Shown: positions 41,227-49,902 of the stretch, in pieces
Layout of the letters: every line of letters starts with the position of its first letter
Position numbering within the stretch: the stretch's first letter is position 1
Assembly: GCA_964616165.1 (NCBI GenBank)
Contig: CAZTTS010000008.1
Location: 1 to 52,551, forward strand
Source of the DNA: CAZCCM01 sp964616165
GTDB lineage: Bacteria > Bacillota > Clostridia > TANB77 > CAG-508
DNA: 52,551 nucleotides
Direction of reading: 5' to 3'
The notes under the pieces: generated by a model
Databases searched by the model: none
What the model saw: only the letters and a program-made list of their open reading frames with translations
Told to the model about the DNA's origin: nothing
Program-made: the position numbers and the translations under genes

Positions 41227-41535
41227 ATGAAAATAAAAAAAGGAGATACTATTAAAGTTTTATCTGGTAATGATAAGGGAAAAACTGGTGAAGTTTTACA
41301 AGTTATTCCTAAAGACAAAACAATAATAGTAAGAGGAGTAAATATAAGGAAAAAAGCCATTAAACCTAAGAAACAAGGTGAACAAGGTGGAATAATTTCT
41401 TTAGAAATACCAATTAATGTCTCAAAAGTAGCATTAGTTTGTCCAAAATGTAGTAAAACTACAAGAGTTGGATATGAAATAATAAAAGATGAAAAAGTTC
41501 GTGTATGTAAAAAATGCGAAGCTAAGATAAAATAA
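41227..41535 (+). CDS. rplX: Ribosomal protein L24 with C-terminal zinc ribbon
   Basis: 102 residues from the ATG at 41227 behind AAGGAGAG; an in-frame ATG at 41170 lies in rplN. The KOW motif (GDTIKVLSGNDKGKTGEVLQVI) is followed by a C-terminal CPKC...CKKC pair that may bind zinc. This ribbon is common in clostridial L24 proteins. L24 helps to start 50S assembly. Confidence 0.96.
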   Translation: MKIKKGDTIKVLSGNDKGKTGEVLQVIPKDKTIIVRGVNIRKKAIKPKKQGEQGGIISLEIPINVSKVALVCPKCSKTTRVGYEIIKDEKVRVCKKCEAKIK

Positions 41536-41554
41536 AGTAAGGAGAAAGATTAAG

Positions 41555-42094
41555 ATGGATGTACTATTAAAAGAATATAGAGAAGAAATAGTTCCAGAGC
41601 TTATGAAAACATTTAAGTATAAAACAGTTATGCAAGTTCCAAAATTGCATAAAGTAGTTATTAATATGGGTTTAGGTGATATAAAAGAAAATCCTAAAGC
41701 TTTAGAAAAAGCAATGGAAAATCTTACTGAAATAACTGGACAAAGACCTATAGTAACACGTGCTAAAAAATCTGTTGCAAACTTCAAAGTTAGAGAAGGT
41801 GTTGACATGGGATGTAAAGTTACATTAAGAGGAGAAAAAATGTATGCATTTGTATACAAGTTATTTAATGTAGCACTACCAAGAACAAGAGATTTTAGAG
41901 GTGTTTCAAATAAAGCATTTGATGGAAGAGGAAACTATAATTTAGGAGTTAAAGAGCAATTGATCTTCCCTGAAATTGATTATGATAAGATTGATAGAGT
42001 TAGAGGTATGGATATAAATTTCATAACGACTGCCAAAACAGATGAAGAAGCAAGAGAATTACTAGCACTATTAGGCATGCCGTTTAGAGTATAG
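41555..42094 (+). CDS. rplE: Ribosomal protein L5
   Basis: 179 residues, ATG behind AAGGAG. KVVINMGLGDIKENPKALEKA, ITGQRPIVTRAKKSVANFK and the central RDFRGVSNKAFDGRGNYNLGVKEQLIFPEI are typical of L5, which binds 5S rRNA and the P-site tRNA. Length is normal. Confidence 0.97.
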   Translation: MDVLLKEYREEIVPELMKTFKYKTVMQVPKLHKVVINMGLGDIKENPKALEKAMENLTEITGQRPIVTRAKKSVANFKVREGVDMGCKVTLRGEKMYAFVYKLFNVALPRTRDFRGVSNKAFDGRGNYNLGVKEQLIFPEIDYDKIDRVRGMDINFITTAKTDEEARELLALLGMPFRV

Positions 42095-42107
42095 AAAAGG
42101 AGAGATT

Positions 42108-42293
42108 ATGGCTAAGAAATCTTTAAAAGTAAAACAAACTAAACCAAAAAAGTATAAAACTCAAGAATATAACAGATGCAAAGTATGTGGTAGACCACGT
42201 TCATACATAAGAAAATATGGACTTTGCCGTATATGTTTTAGAGAAATGGCACATAAGGGTGAAATACCTGGTGTTAAGAAATCAAGTTGGTAA
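42108..42293 (+). CDS. rpsZ: Ribosomal protein S14, zinc-binding type Z
   Basis: 61 residues, ATG behind AAGGAGAG. The short form with CKVCGRPRSYIRKYGLCRICF supplies the four zinc ligands. Its position between rplE and rpsH is standard. The long, zinc-free S14 would be about 100 residues and is not in this window. Confidence 0.97.
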   Translation: MAKKSLKVKQTKPKKYKTQEYNRCKVCGRPRSYIRKYGLCRICFREMAHKGEIPGVKKSSW

Positions 42294-42326
42294 GCAATAA
42301 AATAAGCGAAAATAAAGGAGGGCGAA

Positions 42327-42719
42327 ATGACTGACCCAATAGCAGATATGCTAACAAGAATAAGAAATGCAAATAAAGAAAAATTTTCAACAGTTGATAT
42401 TCCATCATCAAAAGTTAAAGTTGCAATAGCACAAGTTCTTTTAGATGAAGGTTTTATTAAGTCTTTTGAAATAATAGAAGATAAAGTACAACCAACATTA
42501 AGAATTGTTTTAAAATATGATGAAAATGGAAATAGAGTAATTGAAGGTTTAAAAAGAATTAGTAAACCAGGATTAAGAATTTATGCAAACAAAGATGAAT
42601 TACCAAAAGTTCTAAATGGCCTAGGCATTGCTTTGATTTCAACTTCAAAAGGTATTATGACAGATAAAAAAGCAAGAGAACTTAATATTGGTGGAGAAGT
42701 TTTAGCGTATATTTGGTAA
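42327..42719 (+). CDS. rpsH: Ribosomal protein S8
   Basis: 130 residues, ATG behind GGAGGGCG. MTDPIADMLTRIRNAN and the C-terminal GIALISTSKGIMTDKKARELNIGGEVLAYIW are diagnostic. S8 is a central 16S rRNA-binding protein; in E. coli it represses the spc operon. Confidence 0.97.
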   Translation: MTDPIADMLTRIRNANKEKFSTVDIPSSKVKVAIAQVLLDEGFIKSFEIIEDKVQPTLRIVLKYDENGNRVIEGLKRISKPGLRIYANKDELPKVLNGLGIALISTSKGIMTDKKARELNIGGEVLAYIW

Positions 42720-42731
42720 TAGGAGGAAAAA

Positions 42732-43259
42732 ATGTCAAGAATTGGTAAGAAACCGATACTTATACCTGAAGGTGTAGAAGTTACAATTGAAAATAAAAAG
42801 ATTACTGTAAAAGGACCAAAGGGTAGTTTAACAAGAGATATTCATAAAGCAGTTAAGATTGAATATAAAGATAATGAAATACTAGTTTTAGAAGGTAAAA
42901 ATACAGGATCTTTAGAAGGTTTAACTAGAACTTTAATTGATAATATGGTTGTAGGAGTTACTGAAGGCTTTGAAAAAAGATTAGAAATTCATGGTGTTGG
43001 ATATAGAGCAAGTAAAGCAGGAAATAATGTTAATTTAACTTTAGGATTTTCACATCCTGTATCATATACAATACCAGAAGGTATTGAAGTAGATATTCCT
43101 AGTGCAACATCAATTATTGTTAAAGGAATTGATAAGCAATTAGTAGGTGAAGTTGCAGCTAATATTAGAAAGCAAAGACCACCTGAGGTATATCATGGTA
43201 AAGGTATTAGATATGAAGACGAATATGTTATAAGAAAAGAAGGAAAAGCTGGTAAGTAA
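42732..43259 (+). CDS. rplF: Ribosomal protein L6
   Basis: 175 residues, ATG behind TAGGAGG. The L6 repeat structure is present (RIGKKPILIPEGVEVTIE; GFEKRLEIHGVGYRASKAG; VAANIRKQRPPEVYHGKGIRYEDE). L6 stands near the factor-binding site of the 50S subunit. Length is normal. Confidence 0.97.
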   Translation: MSRIGKKPILIPEGVEVTIENKKITVKGPKGSLTRDIHKAVKIEYKDNEILVLEGKNTGSLEGLTRTLIDNMVVGVTEGFEKRLEIHGVGYRASKAGNNVNLTLGFSHPVSYTIPEGIEVDIPSATSIIVKGIDKQLVGEVAANIRKQRPPEVYHGKGIRYEDEYVIRKEGKAGK

Positions 43260-43289
43260 TAACTTATCTTGAAAAGAGAGGAGAACAAA

Positions 43290-43649
43290 ATGATTTCTAG
43301 AATTAATAGAAAAGCGAATAGAGATCGTAGACATAAAAGAATTAGAACAAAAATGCATGGTACAGCAGAAATACCAAGATTAGCTGTTTCTAAATCAAAT
43401 CGTAATTTAACTGTACAGATTATAAATGATGATAGTGGTGAAACAGTAGTTTCAGCATCTACATTAGATAAAGAAGTTAAAGTAAAGAATAAGAATAAAG
43501 AAGCTGCTAAAGAAATTGGAACTCTTATTGCTGAAAAAGCAAAAAAAGCAAAAATTAAAAAGGTTGTTTTTGATAGAGGTGGTTATGCTTATCATGGAGT
43601 TATAAAAGAAATAGCAGATGCTGCAAGAAATGCAGGATTAGAATTTTAA
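43290..43649 (+). CDS. rplR: Ribosomal protein L18
   Basis: 119 residues from the ATG at 43290 behind GAGAGGAG. An in-frame TTG at 43269 precedes this site and is unlikely. RDRRHKRIRTKMHGTAEIPRLAVSKSNRN and DRGGYAYHGVIKEIADAARNAGLEF identify L18, which binds 5S rRNA with L5. Confidence 0.96.
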   Translation: MISRINRKANRDRRHKRIRTKMHGTAEIPRLAVSKSNRNLTVQIINDDSGETVVSASTLDKEVKVKNKNKEAAKEIGTLIAEKAKKAKIKKVVFDRGGYAYHGVIKEIADAARNAGLEF

Positions 43650-43663
43650 GGAAGGTATAAAGG

Positions 43664-44155
43664 ATGGAAGAAGAAAGACAAGAACCAGAATTTAAAGAAA
43701 AAGTTGTAGACATTAATAGAGTTACATCAGTTGCAAAAGGTGGAAAGACTTTTAGATTTTCAGCAGTTGTAGTTGTAGGTAATGAAAAAGGAATAGTAGG
43801 AGTTGGATCAGGTAAAGCAGCAGAAGTTCCAGATGCTATTAAAAAAGCAATACAAGATGCTAAAAATAATTTAGTTGAAGTTCCAATTGTTGGAACAACA
43901 GTGCCACATGAATTTTTAGGTGTATTTGGAGCAGCTAAAGTTTTAGTTAAACCATCAAAAGAAGGTGCTGGTATTATAGCAGGTGGTGCAGCTAGAGCTG
44001 TACTTGAACTTGCAGGATACAAAGATGCTAAAGCTAAAGTTTTAGGAACAAATAATCCTAGAAATATTGTTAAAGCAACAATGGTAGCTTTACAAAGCAT
44101 GAGAACTGTAAAAGATGTTTCTCGTAAAAGAGGAATTAAGATAGAAAACGTATAG
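43664..44155 (+). CDS. rpsE: Ribosomal protein S5
   Basis: 163 residues, ATG behind GGAAGGTATAAAGG. EFKEKVVDINRVTSVAKGGKTFRFSA, GVGSGKAAEVPDAIKKA and GGAARAVLELAGYKDAKAKVLGT identify S5, involved in decoding accuracy and mRNA entry. The next gene is rplO; rpmD (L30), normally between them, is absent. Confidence 0.97.
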   Translation: MEEERQEPEFKEKVVDINRVTSVAKGGKTFRFSAVVVVGNEKGIVGVGSGKAAEVPDAIKKAIQDAKNNLVEVPIVGTTVPHEFLGVFGAAKVLVKPSKEGAGIIAGGAARAVLELAGYKDAKAKVLGTNNPRNIVKATMVALQSMRTVKDVSRKRGIKIENV

Positions 44156-44164
44156 GAGGATGTA

Positions 44165-44608
44165 ATGGAATTAGGAAAACTTAAACCAAATGTTAAACCT
44201 ACATCAAAAAGAAGAGTTGGTCGTGGTGAAAGCTCAGGTATGGGAAAGACTTCAGGTAGAGGTCATAAAGGACAAAAGGCTAGATCAGGACATAGAGGTG
44301 GAGCTAGACGTGGTTTTGAAGGTGGACAAACACCAATGTACATGAGATTACCTAAAAGAGGATTTAATAATAAAGAATTTGCTACAGATTTTACTGAAGT
44401 AACATTAACAATGTTAAATAAGTCTAGTGTTACTGATGTTACTGCTGAGAGTTTAATAAAAGACAAAATTATATCAAAAGAAAAAGACGGAATTGTAATA
44501 TTAGCTACAGGAAAATTAGATAAGAAAGTAAATGTTAAAGCCCAAAAAGTAACACCAAAGGCAAAAGAAGCAATTGAAGCGGCTGGAGGGAAAGTAGAGG
44601 TAATTTAA
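44165..44608 (+). CDS. rplO: Ribosomal protein L15
   Basis: 147 residues, ATG behind TAGGAGG. KPNVKPTSKRRVGRGESSGMGKTSGRGHKGQKAR and GFEGGQTPMYMRLPKRGFNN are diagnostic. It follows rpsE after only 9 bases, leaving no room for rpmD, and ends 1 base before the secY start. Confidence 0.97.
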   Translation: MELGKLKPNVKPTSKRRVGRGESSGMGKTSGRGHKGQKARSGHRGGARRGFEGGQTPMYMRLPKRGFNNKEFATDFTEVTLTMLNKSSVTDVTAESLIKDKIISKEKDGIVILATGKLDKKVNVKAQKVTPKAKEAIEAAGGKVEVI

Positions 44609-44609
44609 A

Positions 44610-45932
44610 TTGTTTAAAACACTTATTAATGCCTGGAAGGCACCAGAAGTACGAAAAAAAGTATTATGGACTTTTCTTTTAATAATAATCTTTAGATTTG
44701 GATCACATATTAGTGTTCCATTTATAGATTTTGCAGAATTAGAAAATGTTATGCAAGACAGTCAAACAGGAGTTATTGGATTAATAAATATGATAACTGG
44801 TGGAGCTTTCCAAAGATTATCAATTTTTGCAATGTCAATATCTCCATATATTTCTTCATCAATCATACTACAATTAATGGGAATGATTATTCCAGCATTA
44901 GATAGAATGATGAAAGAAGGCGGACCTGAAGGTAAGAAAAAAATAGCTAGAATTACTAAAATAATCACAATAGTTTTAGCAGCAGTTCAAGGTATTGGAC
45001 TATATCTAACATATGCTAAACAAGGAGTGTTTACAGATCCTGGATTTGTAACTGGACTTACAGTTGTTACATCATTTGTAGTTGGAACAAGCTTCTTAGT
45101 ATATATAGGTGAAAAATTAACAGCTAATGGAATTGGAAATGGTATTTCAATGCTAATCTTTGCTGGTATAGTTTCATCCCTACCTAATGAAGTAATATCA
45201 CTTGGTAAAGGATTAATATCAGGAGGAAGACTAGATGTTGGAGCACTACTTACTACACTTGCGATAACCGTTATGTCAGTCTTAATGCTAGCAGGAACAG
45301 TATTTGTTCAAGAAGCTGAAAGAAGAGTACCTGTTCAATATGCTAAAAAAGTAGTTGGAAGAAAGATGTATGGTGGTCAAAACACATATATACCACTAAA
45401 ACTTGTTATGGCAGGTGTTTTACCAGTTATATTTGCATCATCATTTGTTACCTTCCCAGCTATGTTAATACAAATGTTTTGGTCAGGCAAATTAGGTTCA
45501 GGAGGCTTTGTTGATATATTATACAAATTCTCAGTAGCACCTAGTATGCCTCAAGTTGGTTGGAGCTATATAGTTCCACATGCAATAGTATATCTATTAT
45601 TAATTGTTGGATTTACATTCTTCTATACATTAGCAGTATTTAATCCACAAGAAATATCAAACAATATTAGACAAAATGGTGGGTTTATCCCAGGAATTAG
45701 ATCAGGAAAACAAACAACTGATTTCTTAAAAAACATAACAAATAAACTTACATTATTTGGATCTATATTCCTATCATTTATAGCAATACTACCAATGTTT
45801 TTAAGTATAGCTGGAATAAATCTAGCTTTTGCAGGAACTGCAATACTAATAGTAGCAGGTGTTGCTTTAGAAACAGTAAGTAGTTTAGAGTCACAATTAT
45901 CAGTTAGACATTATAAGGGATTCTTAGATTAA
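44610..45932 (+). CDS. secY: Protein translocase subunit SecY
   Basis: 440 residues, TTG start at 44610 behind AGAGGTAA, one base after rplO. Ten membrane segments are visible. GGAFQRLSIFAMSISPYISSSIIL (second helix), GIGNGISMLIFAGI and VQEAERRVPVQYAKKV (cytoplasmic loop), and NPQEISNNIRQNGGFIPGIR are typical. SecY forms the channel for secreted and membrane proteins, including the anchored proteins of this window. Confidence 0.97.
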   Translation: MFKTLINAWKAPEVRKKVLWTFLLIIIFRFGSHISVPFIDFAELENVMQDSQTGVIGLINMITGGAFQRLSIFAMSISPYISSSIILQLMGMIIPALDRMMKEGGPEGKKKIARITKIITIVLAAVQGIGLYLTYAKQGVFTDPGFVTGLTVVTSFVVGTSFLVYIGEKLTANGIGNGISMLIFAGIVSSLPNEVISLGKGLISGGRLDVGALLTTLAITVMSVLMLAGTVFVQEAERRVPVQYAKKVVGRKMYGGQNTYIPLKLVMAGVLPVIFASSFVTFPAMLIQMFWSGKLGSGGFVDILYKFSVAPSMPQVGWSYIVPHAIVYLLLIVGFTFFYTLAVFNPQEISNNIRQNGGFIPGIRSGKQTTDFLKNITNKLTLFGSIFLSFIAILPMFLSIAGINLAFAGTAILIVAGVALETVSSLESQLSVRHYKGFLD

Positions 45933-46078
45933 ATAAAACAAAAACAAAACAAAAAGAAAATAAAATAAATAAAAAATAATAAGACAACAATGAATAAACA
46001 TAACAAATTAATTAGTAATTTAATATATTAATACATATAAATATATATAATAAAAAAATAAAATATAAGGAGTAATTT

Positions 46079-46735
46079 ATGGTAATAGTAATGTTAGGTG
46101 CACCAGGTGCAGGTAAGGGGACAATAAGTAAGAGATTGTCAGCTCAATTAGGAATACCACATATTTCTACAGGAGATTTAATTAGAGCAAAAGTTCAAGA
46201 AAATGATCCAAACTCAGCAATCTATCAAAAGATTATGGATGAAGGAGGATTAATAACAGATGAAGATGTATCAAAAATTGTTGAAGAAAGATTAGCAGAA
46301 GATGATACTAAAGATGGATTAATCTTTGATGGTTTCCCAAGAAATTTAAGTCAAACATCACTTTCTGATGAAGTATTAGCAAAATTTGATAAACAAGTTG
46401 ACTTAGCTATTAACTTAGATGTTTCAGAAGAATTAATACTAGAAAGAATTTCAACTAGAAGAGTATGCCCAAATTGTAATGCAGTATACAATATTAAAAA
46501 TTTACCACCAAAAGTTGAAGGCATATGTGATGAATGTGGTACAGAACTTATTCAAAGAACAGATGATAGTGAAGATCAAGTAAGATTAAGACTAGGAGTA
46601 TACTATGATCAAACAGAACCTTTAATAAATTACTATGATGAAAAAGGTCTATTATTCAACTTAAGTATAAAAGAAGAAAGAGAACCAGATTTAACAGTTG
46701 CAGAAATAATGGAATATATTGAAGAGAATAAATAG
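46079..46735 (+). CDS. adk: Adenylate kinase with zinc-binding LID
   Basis: 218 residues, ATG behind AAGGAG. The P-loop is GAPGAGKGT (about 7-15); PHISTGDLIRA and FDGFPRNLSQ follow. The LID holds two CxxC pairs (CPNC and CDEC, about 130-152), the zinc form common in Firmicutes. The enzyme balances ATP, ADP and AMP. Position after secY is usual; the 146 bases before it are AT-rich with no clear signal. Confidence 0.97.
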   Translation: MVIVMLGAPGAGKGTISKRLSAQLGIPHISTGDLIRAKVQENDPNSAIYQKIMDEGGLITDEDVSKIVEERLAEDDTKDGLIFDGFPRNLSQTSLSDEVLAKFDKQVDLAINLDVSEELILERISTRRVCPNCNAVYNIKNLPPKVEGICDECGTELIQRTDDSEDQVRLRLGVYYDQTEPLINYYDEKGLLFNLSIKEEREPDLTVAEIMEYIEENK

Positions 46736-46746
46736 AGGATAATTAG

Positions 46747-47517
46747 TTGATTATTATTAAATCAGAAGAAGAAATAAGAAATATAAAAGTTGCAGGAGAG
46801 ATATTAAGAGACACACATATAAAACTAGAAGAAGCAATAAGACCAGGAATGTCTACTTATGAATTAGATCAAATTGCTGAAAAATATATTTTAAGTAAAA
46901 ATGCAATTCCTGCACAAAAAGGATATCCAAATTTTAATGAAGGAATGCCAAGCTTTCCTTCAACAACATGTATATCAGTAAATAATGAAGTTATACATGG
47001 AATACCAAGCAAAAAAAGAATACTAAAAGATGGTGATATTGTATCAATAGATCTAGTGGTAGAAAAAAATGGATATTTTGCAGATGCAGCAAGAACATAT
47101 ATTGTTGGTAAAGCAAATTCTAAAGAAGATGAAAACTTAGTTAAAACAACTAAAGAAGCATTTTTTGAAGGAATCAAATATGCGAAAGTTGGATATAGGA
47201 TTGGTGATATATCAAATGCAATTTATGAACATGTAAAAAAGAATAATCTAGATGTAATTCGTGCTTTTCAAGGACATGGTGTTGGAGTAGAAATGCATGA
47301 AGAACCAGGAATACCAAATTATGGTGAAAAAGGAAGAGGACCAAGATTAGAAGAAGGAATGATACTTGCAATTGAACCAATGGTAGTACAAGGAGATCCT
47401 GATATTATAGAACTAGATGATGGTTGGACAATTCTAACATCAGATGGGAAAAATTCAGCTCATTATGAAAACACTGTTTTAATAACTAAAAATGAGCCAG
47501 AAATATTGACTATTTAA
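46747..47517 (+). CDS. map: Methionine aminopeptidase type I
   Basis: 256 residues; the likely start is TTG at 46747 with GAGG 8 bases upstream, 11 bases after adk. The metal-binding residues occur in SIDLVVEKNGYFADAARTY, GHGVGVEMHEEPGIPNYG, AIEPMVV and HYENTVL. It removes N-terminal Met after deformylation by the def product and is part of the conserved secY-adk-map-infA order. Confidence 0.95.
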   Translation: MIIIKSEEEIRNIKVAGEILRDTHIKLEEAIRPGMSTYELDQIAEKYILSKNAIPAQKGYPNFNEGMPSFPSTTCISVNNEVIHGIPSKKRILKDGDIVSIDLVVEKNGYFADAARTYIVGKANSKEDENLVKTTKEAFFEGIKYAKVGYRIGDISNAIYEHVKKNNLDVIRAFQGHGVGVEMHEEPGIPNYGEKGRGPRLEEGMILAIEPMVVQGDPDIIELDDGWTILTSDGKNSAHYENTVLITKNEPEILTI

Positions 47518-47728
47518 GAAATATAAGATATAATTACATTGTTATTTTATATTAGCAAATGTAATCTAGTTTTAAACATAAGCATTTCAAGCCTTATACG
47601 ACTTGGTAGATATTTAAGACTATAATTTTTGTTTTAAAAAATAACATATAGCAAACAAAGCCTGAAATAACAATAAAAAACAAAGATTCAAAGACAAAAT
47701 TCAAATACAAATGTATAAAAACAAATAT

Positions 47729-47798
47729 ATAAAGATAAATATATAAAGATAAATGTATAAAGATAAATATATAAAGATAAATGTATAAAGATATAAAT
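47729..47798 (+). repeat. 14-base tandem repeat upstream of infA
   Basis: Five units of ATAAAGATAAAT(A/G)T stand head to tail. The alternation of AT and GT endings makes a 28-base higher-order repeat; the fifth unit is degenerate. It lies in the 322-base map-infA spacer (47518-47839), which otherwise holds only AT-rich DNA. Confidence 0.85.
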
Positions 47799-47839
47799 AT
47801 AATTAATATGATTTTAAAAAAGAAATAAGAGGAGGTAGA

Positions 47840-48058
47840 ATGGCAAAAGAGGATATACTTGAAGTTGAAGGAACTGTTTTAGAAACATTACCTAATACAA
47901 CTTTTAAAGTAGAGCTTGATAATGGCCATGTAGTTTTAGCTCATATTTCTGGAAAGCTTAGAATGCACTATATAAAAATATTACCAGGAGACAAAGTTAA
48001 ACTAGAAATATCACCATATGATTTGGACAGAGGTAGAATTACTTGGAGAGGTAAATAA
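47840..48058 (+). CDS. infA: Translation initiation factor IF-1
   Basis: 72 residues, the standard length, ATG behind AGAGGAGG. MAKEDILEVEGTVLETLPNTTFKVELDNGHVVLAHISGKLRMHYIKILPGD is an intact S1-like OB fold. IF-1 occupies the ribosomal A site during initiation. It precedes rpmJ by 34 bases. Confidence 0.98.
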   Translation: MAKEDILEVEGTVLETLPNTTFKVELDNGHVVLAHISGKLRMHYIKILPGDKVKLEISPYDLDRGRITWRGK

Positions 48059-48092
48059 GCTTATTTAATATTTAAAATCTAAAGGAGACAAA

Positions 48093-48206
48093 ATGAAAGT
48101 TAGAACATCAGTTAAAAAAATGTGTGAAAAGTGTAAAATTGTTAAGAGACACGGAGTAGTTAGAGTTCTTTGTCAGAACCCTAAACACAAACAAAGACAA
48201 GGTTAA
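48093..48206 (+). CDS. rpmJ: Ribosomal protein L36 (zinc-binding form)
   Basis: 37 residues, a short gene found by reading directly after infA: ATG at 48093 behind AAAGGAG and TAA at 48204-48206. It starts MKVRTSVKKMCEKCKIVKRHG and ends NPKHKQRQG. Cys11, Cys14, Cys27 and His32 form the zinc site of the C+ form. Its position between infA and rpsM is the conserved one. Confidence 0.97.
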   Translation: MKVRTSVKKMCEKCKIVKRHGVVRVLCQNPKHKQRQG

Positions 48207-48465
48207 AGCATGTTTAAAACATTAGTATGTTAAATACATATTAGTGTTTATATATATTGCTTACATTTAGATATGTTTTTTACAATACTTATTATTCCTT
48301 AGATATAGGTAAAATAAAAAATATATATTCCATCTAAAGTGTAAAGCAAAAACAAAATAAATTAAAATAAAATAGAAACAAGAAAACTTAAGTTTAATAA
48401 CAAATGTATAAAAATACAAAAAACTAAACAAAGTTTAAACGAAAAGACAATTGGAGGGAAAATTT

Positions 48466-48837
48466 ATGGCTCGTATAGCAGGAGTTGATCTACCTAGAGA
48501 TAAAAGACTAGAAATTGGATTAACATATATTTACGGGATTGGCAGAACAACATCAAATAAGATTTTAAAAGAAGCTGGTGTTTCACCAGATCTTAGAGTA
48601 AAAGATCTTACTGATGATGACGTGAACAATATAAGGAAAGCACTTTCTAAGTATAGAGTAGAAGGTGAATTAAGAAGTGAAGTTTCTTTAAATGTTAAGA
48701 GATTATCTGAAATAGGTTGCTATAGAGGATTAAGACATAGAAGAAATTTACCAGTTAGAGGGCAAAGAACTAAAACTAATGCAAGAACAAGAAAAGGACC
48801 GAAAAAAGTTGTTAGCCGTTCTAAGAAGAAAGTATAG
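48466..48837 (+). CDS. rpsM: Ribosomal protein S13
   Basis: 123 residues from the ATG at 48466 behind TTGGAGGG; an in-frame ATG at 48451 would overlap this site. MARIAGVDLPRDKRLEIGLTYIYGIG and RGLRHRRNLPVRGQRTKTNARTRKGP are diagnostic. The 259-base spacer before it has only a weak promoter candidate (TTGCTT at 48257, 18 bases, TACAAT at 48281) and no clear leader. Confidence 0.97.
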   Translation: MARIAGVDLPRDKRLEIGLTYIYGIGRTTSNKILKEAGVSPDLRVKDLTDDDVNNIRKALSKYRVEGELRSEVSLNVKRLSEIGCYRGLRHRRNLPVRGQRTKTNARTRKGPKKVVSRSKKKV

Positions 48838-48846
48838 GAGGAAGAC

Positions 48847-49239
48847 ATGGCAAAAGCTAAAACTACAAGTAAAGCGAAAAAAGCAAAAAAGAATATTGCA
48901 GTTGGTATGGCACATATTCATTCTAGTTTCAATAATACAATTGTTTCGATTACTGATGAAAAAGGAAATGTTATTGCTTGGTCAAGTGCTGGAACTTTAG
49001 GTTTTAAAGGTTCTAGAAAAAACACTCCTTTTGCTGCTGGTGAAACTTCACTAGATGCAGCAAGAAAAGCAATGGAACATGGCGTTAAATCAGTAGCAGT
49101 TGAAATTAGAGGACCAGGTGCAGGAAGAGAAACTGCAATAAGATCTCTAGCAACTGCAGGATTAGAAATTTTAAGTATTAAGGATGTTACACCAATACCA
49201 CATAATGGGTGTAGACCACCTAAAAGAAGAAGACCATAG
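48847..49239 (+). CDS. rpsK: Ribosomal protein S11
   Basis: 130 residues, ATG behind TAGGAGGAAG. GMAHIHSSFNNTIVSITDEKGN, GFKGSRKNTPFAA and the end DVTPIPHNGCRPPKRRRP are diagnostic. S11 lies in the 30S platform. A Lys/Ala-rich N-terminal stretch of about 20 residues is slightly longer than usual. Confidence 0.97.
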   Translation: MAKAKTTSKAKKAKKNIAVGMAHIHSSFNNTIVSITDEKGNVIAWSSAGTLGFKGSRKNTPFAAGETSLDAARKAMEHGVKSVAVEIRGPGAGRETAIRSLATAGLEILSIKDVTPIPHNGCRPPKRRRP

Positions 49240-49248
49240 GAGGATTAG

Positions 49249-49854
49249 ATGGCAAAGAAAAAAGAAAATGAATCAGTTTTAAAAAGAGCTAGATTGTTAG
49301 ATATTGATCCAACTTATGTTGGTATTTCAAAGAAATCTAATAAGAATATTGTTAGAAGACAAAGAAAACTGAGTGAATATGGTATTCAATTAAGAGAAAA
49401 ACAAAGAGTTAAATTTATATACAATGTAAAAAATGAAAGACAATTTAGAGAATATTTTAATATGGCTAGAAAATCTAAAGATGGTATTACTGGTGAAGTA
49501 TTACTTCAAATATTAGAATCTAGATTAGACAATGTTGTATACAGATTAGGTTTAGCTAGAACTAGACCACAAGCAAGACAATTAGTAGTACATGGTAATT
49601 TTGAAGTGAACGGTAGAAAAGTTGATATACCATCATATTTAGTTAAAGAAGGTGACATTGTTAAAGTTAGAGAAATAAGAACTGATAATTACTATATTAA
49701 AAACAATGTAGCTTCTGAAGATAAAGTTAGAATGCCAGAATGGCTAGAACTTGATGAAGAAAAACTAGAAGCAAAAATTTTAAGATTACCAACAAGAGAA
49801 GAAATAGATCTACCTGTTGAAGAACATTTAATCGTTGAGTTATATTCAAGATAA
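49249..49854 (+). CDS. rpsD: Ribosomal protein S4 (zinc-free form)
   Basis: 201 residues, ATG behind AGGAGG. The S4 core and RNA-binding domain are intact (LSEYGIQLREKQRVKFIYNVKNERQFREYF; LESRLDNVVYRLGLARTRPQARQLV). The N-terminus lacks the Cys cluster of the C+ form. Like most S4 proteins of the C- type it should not bind zinc, whereas S14, S18 and L36 here do have zinc ligands. Confidence 0.96.
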   Translation: MAKKKENESVLKRARLLDIDPTYVGISKKSNKNIVRRQRKLSEYGIQLREKQRVKFIYNVKNERQFREYFNMARKSKDGITGEVLLQILESRLDNVVYRLGLARTRPQARQLVVHGNFEVNGRKVDIPSYLVKEGDIVKVREIRTDNYYIKNNVASEDKVRMPEWLELDEEKLEAKILRLPTREEIDLPVEEHLIVELYSR

Positions 49855-49902
49855 TAGATTTATTTAAAGATGAAAAAAAAGAAAACCTATATGGAGGTAG
49901 GA

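Noticed and set aside
43600..44100. 166-residue antisense reading frame opposite rpsE
   Set aside because: Shadow of rpsE with no conserved motif or ribosome binding site.
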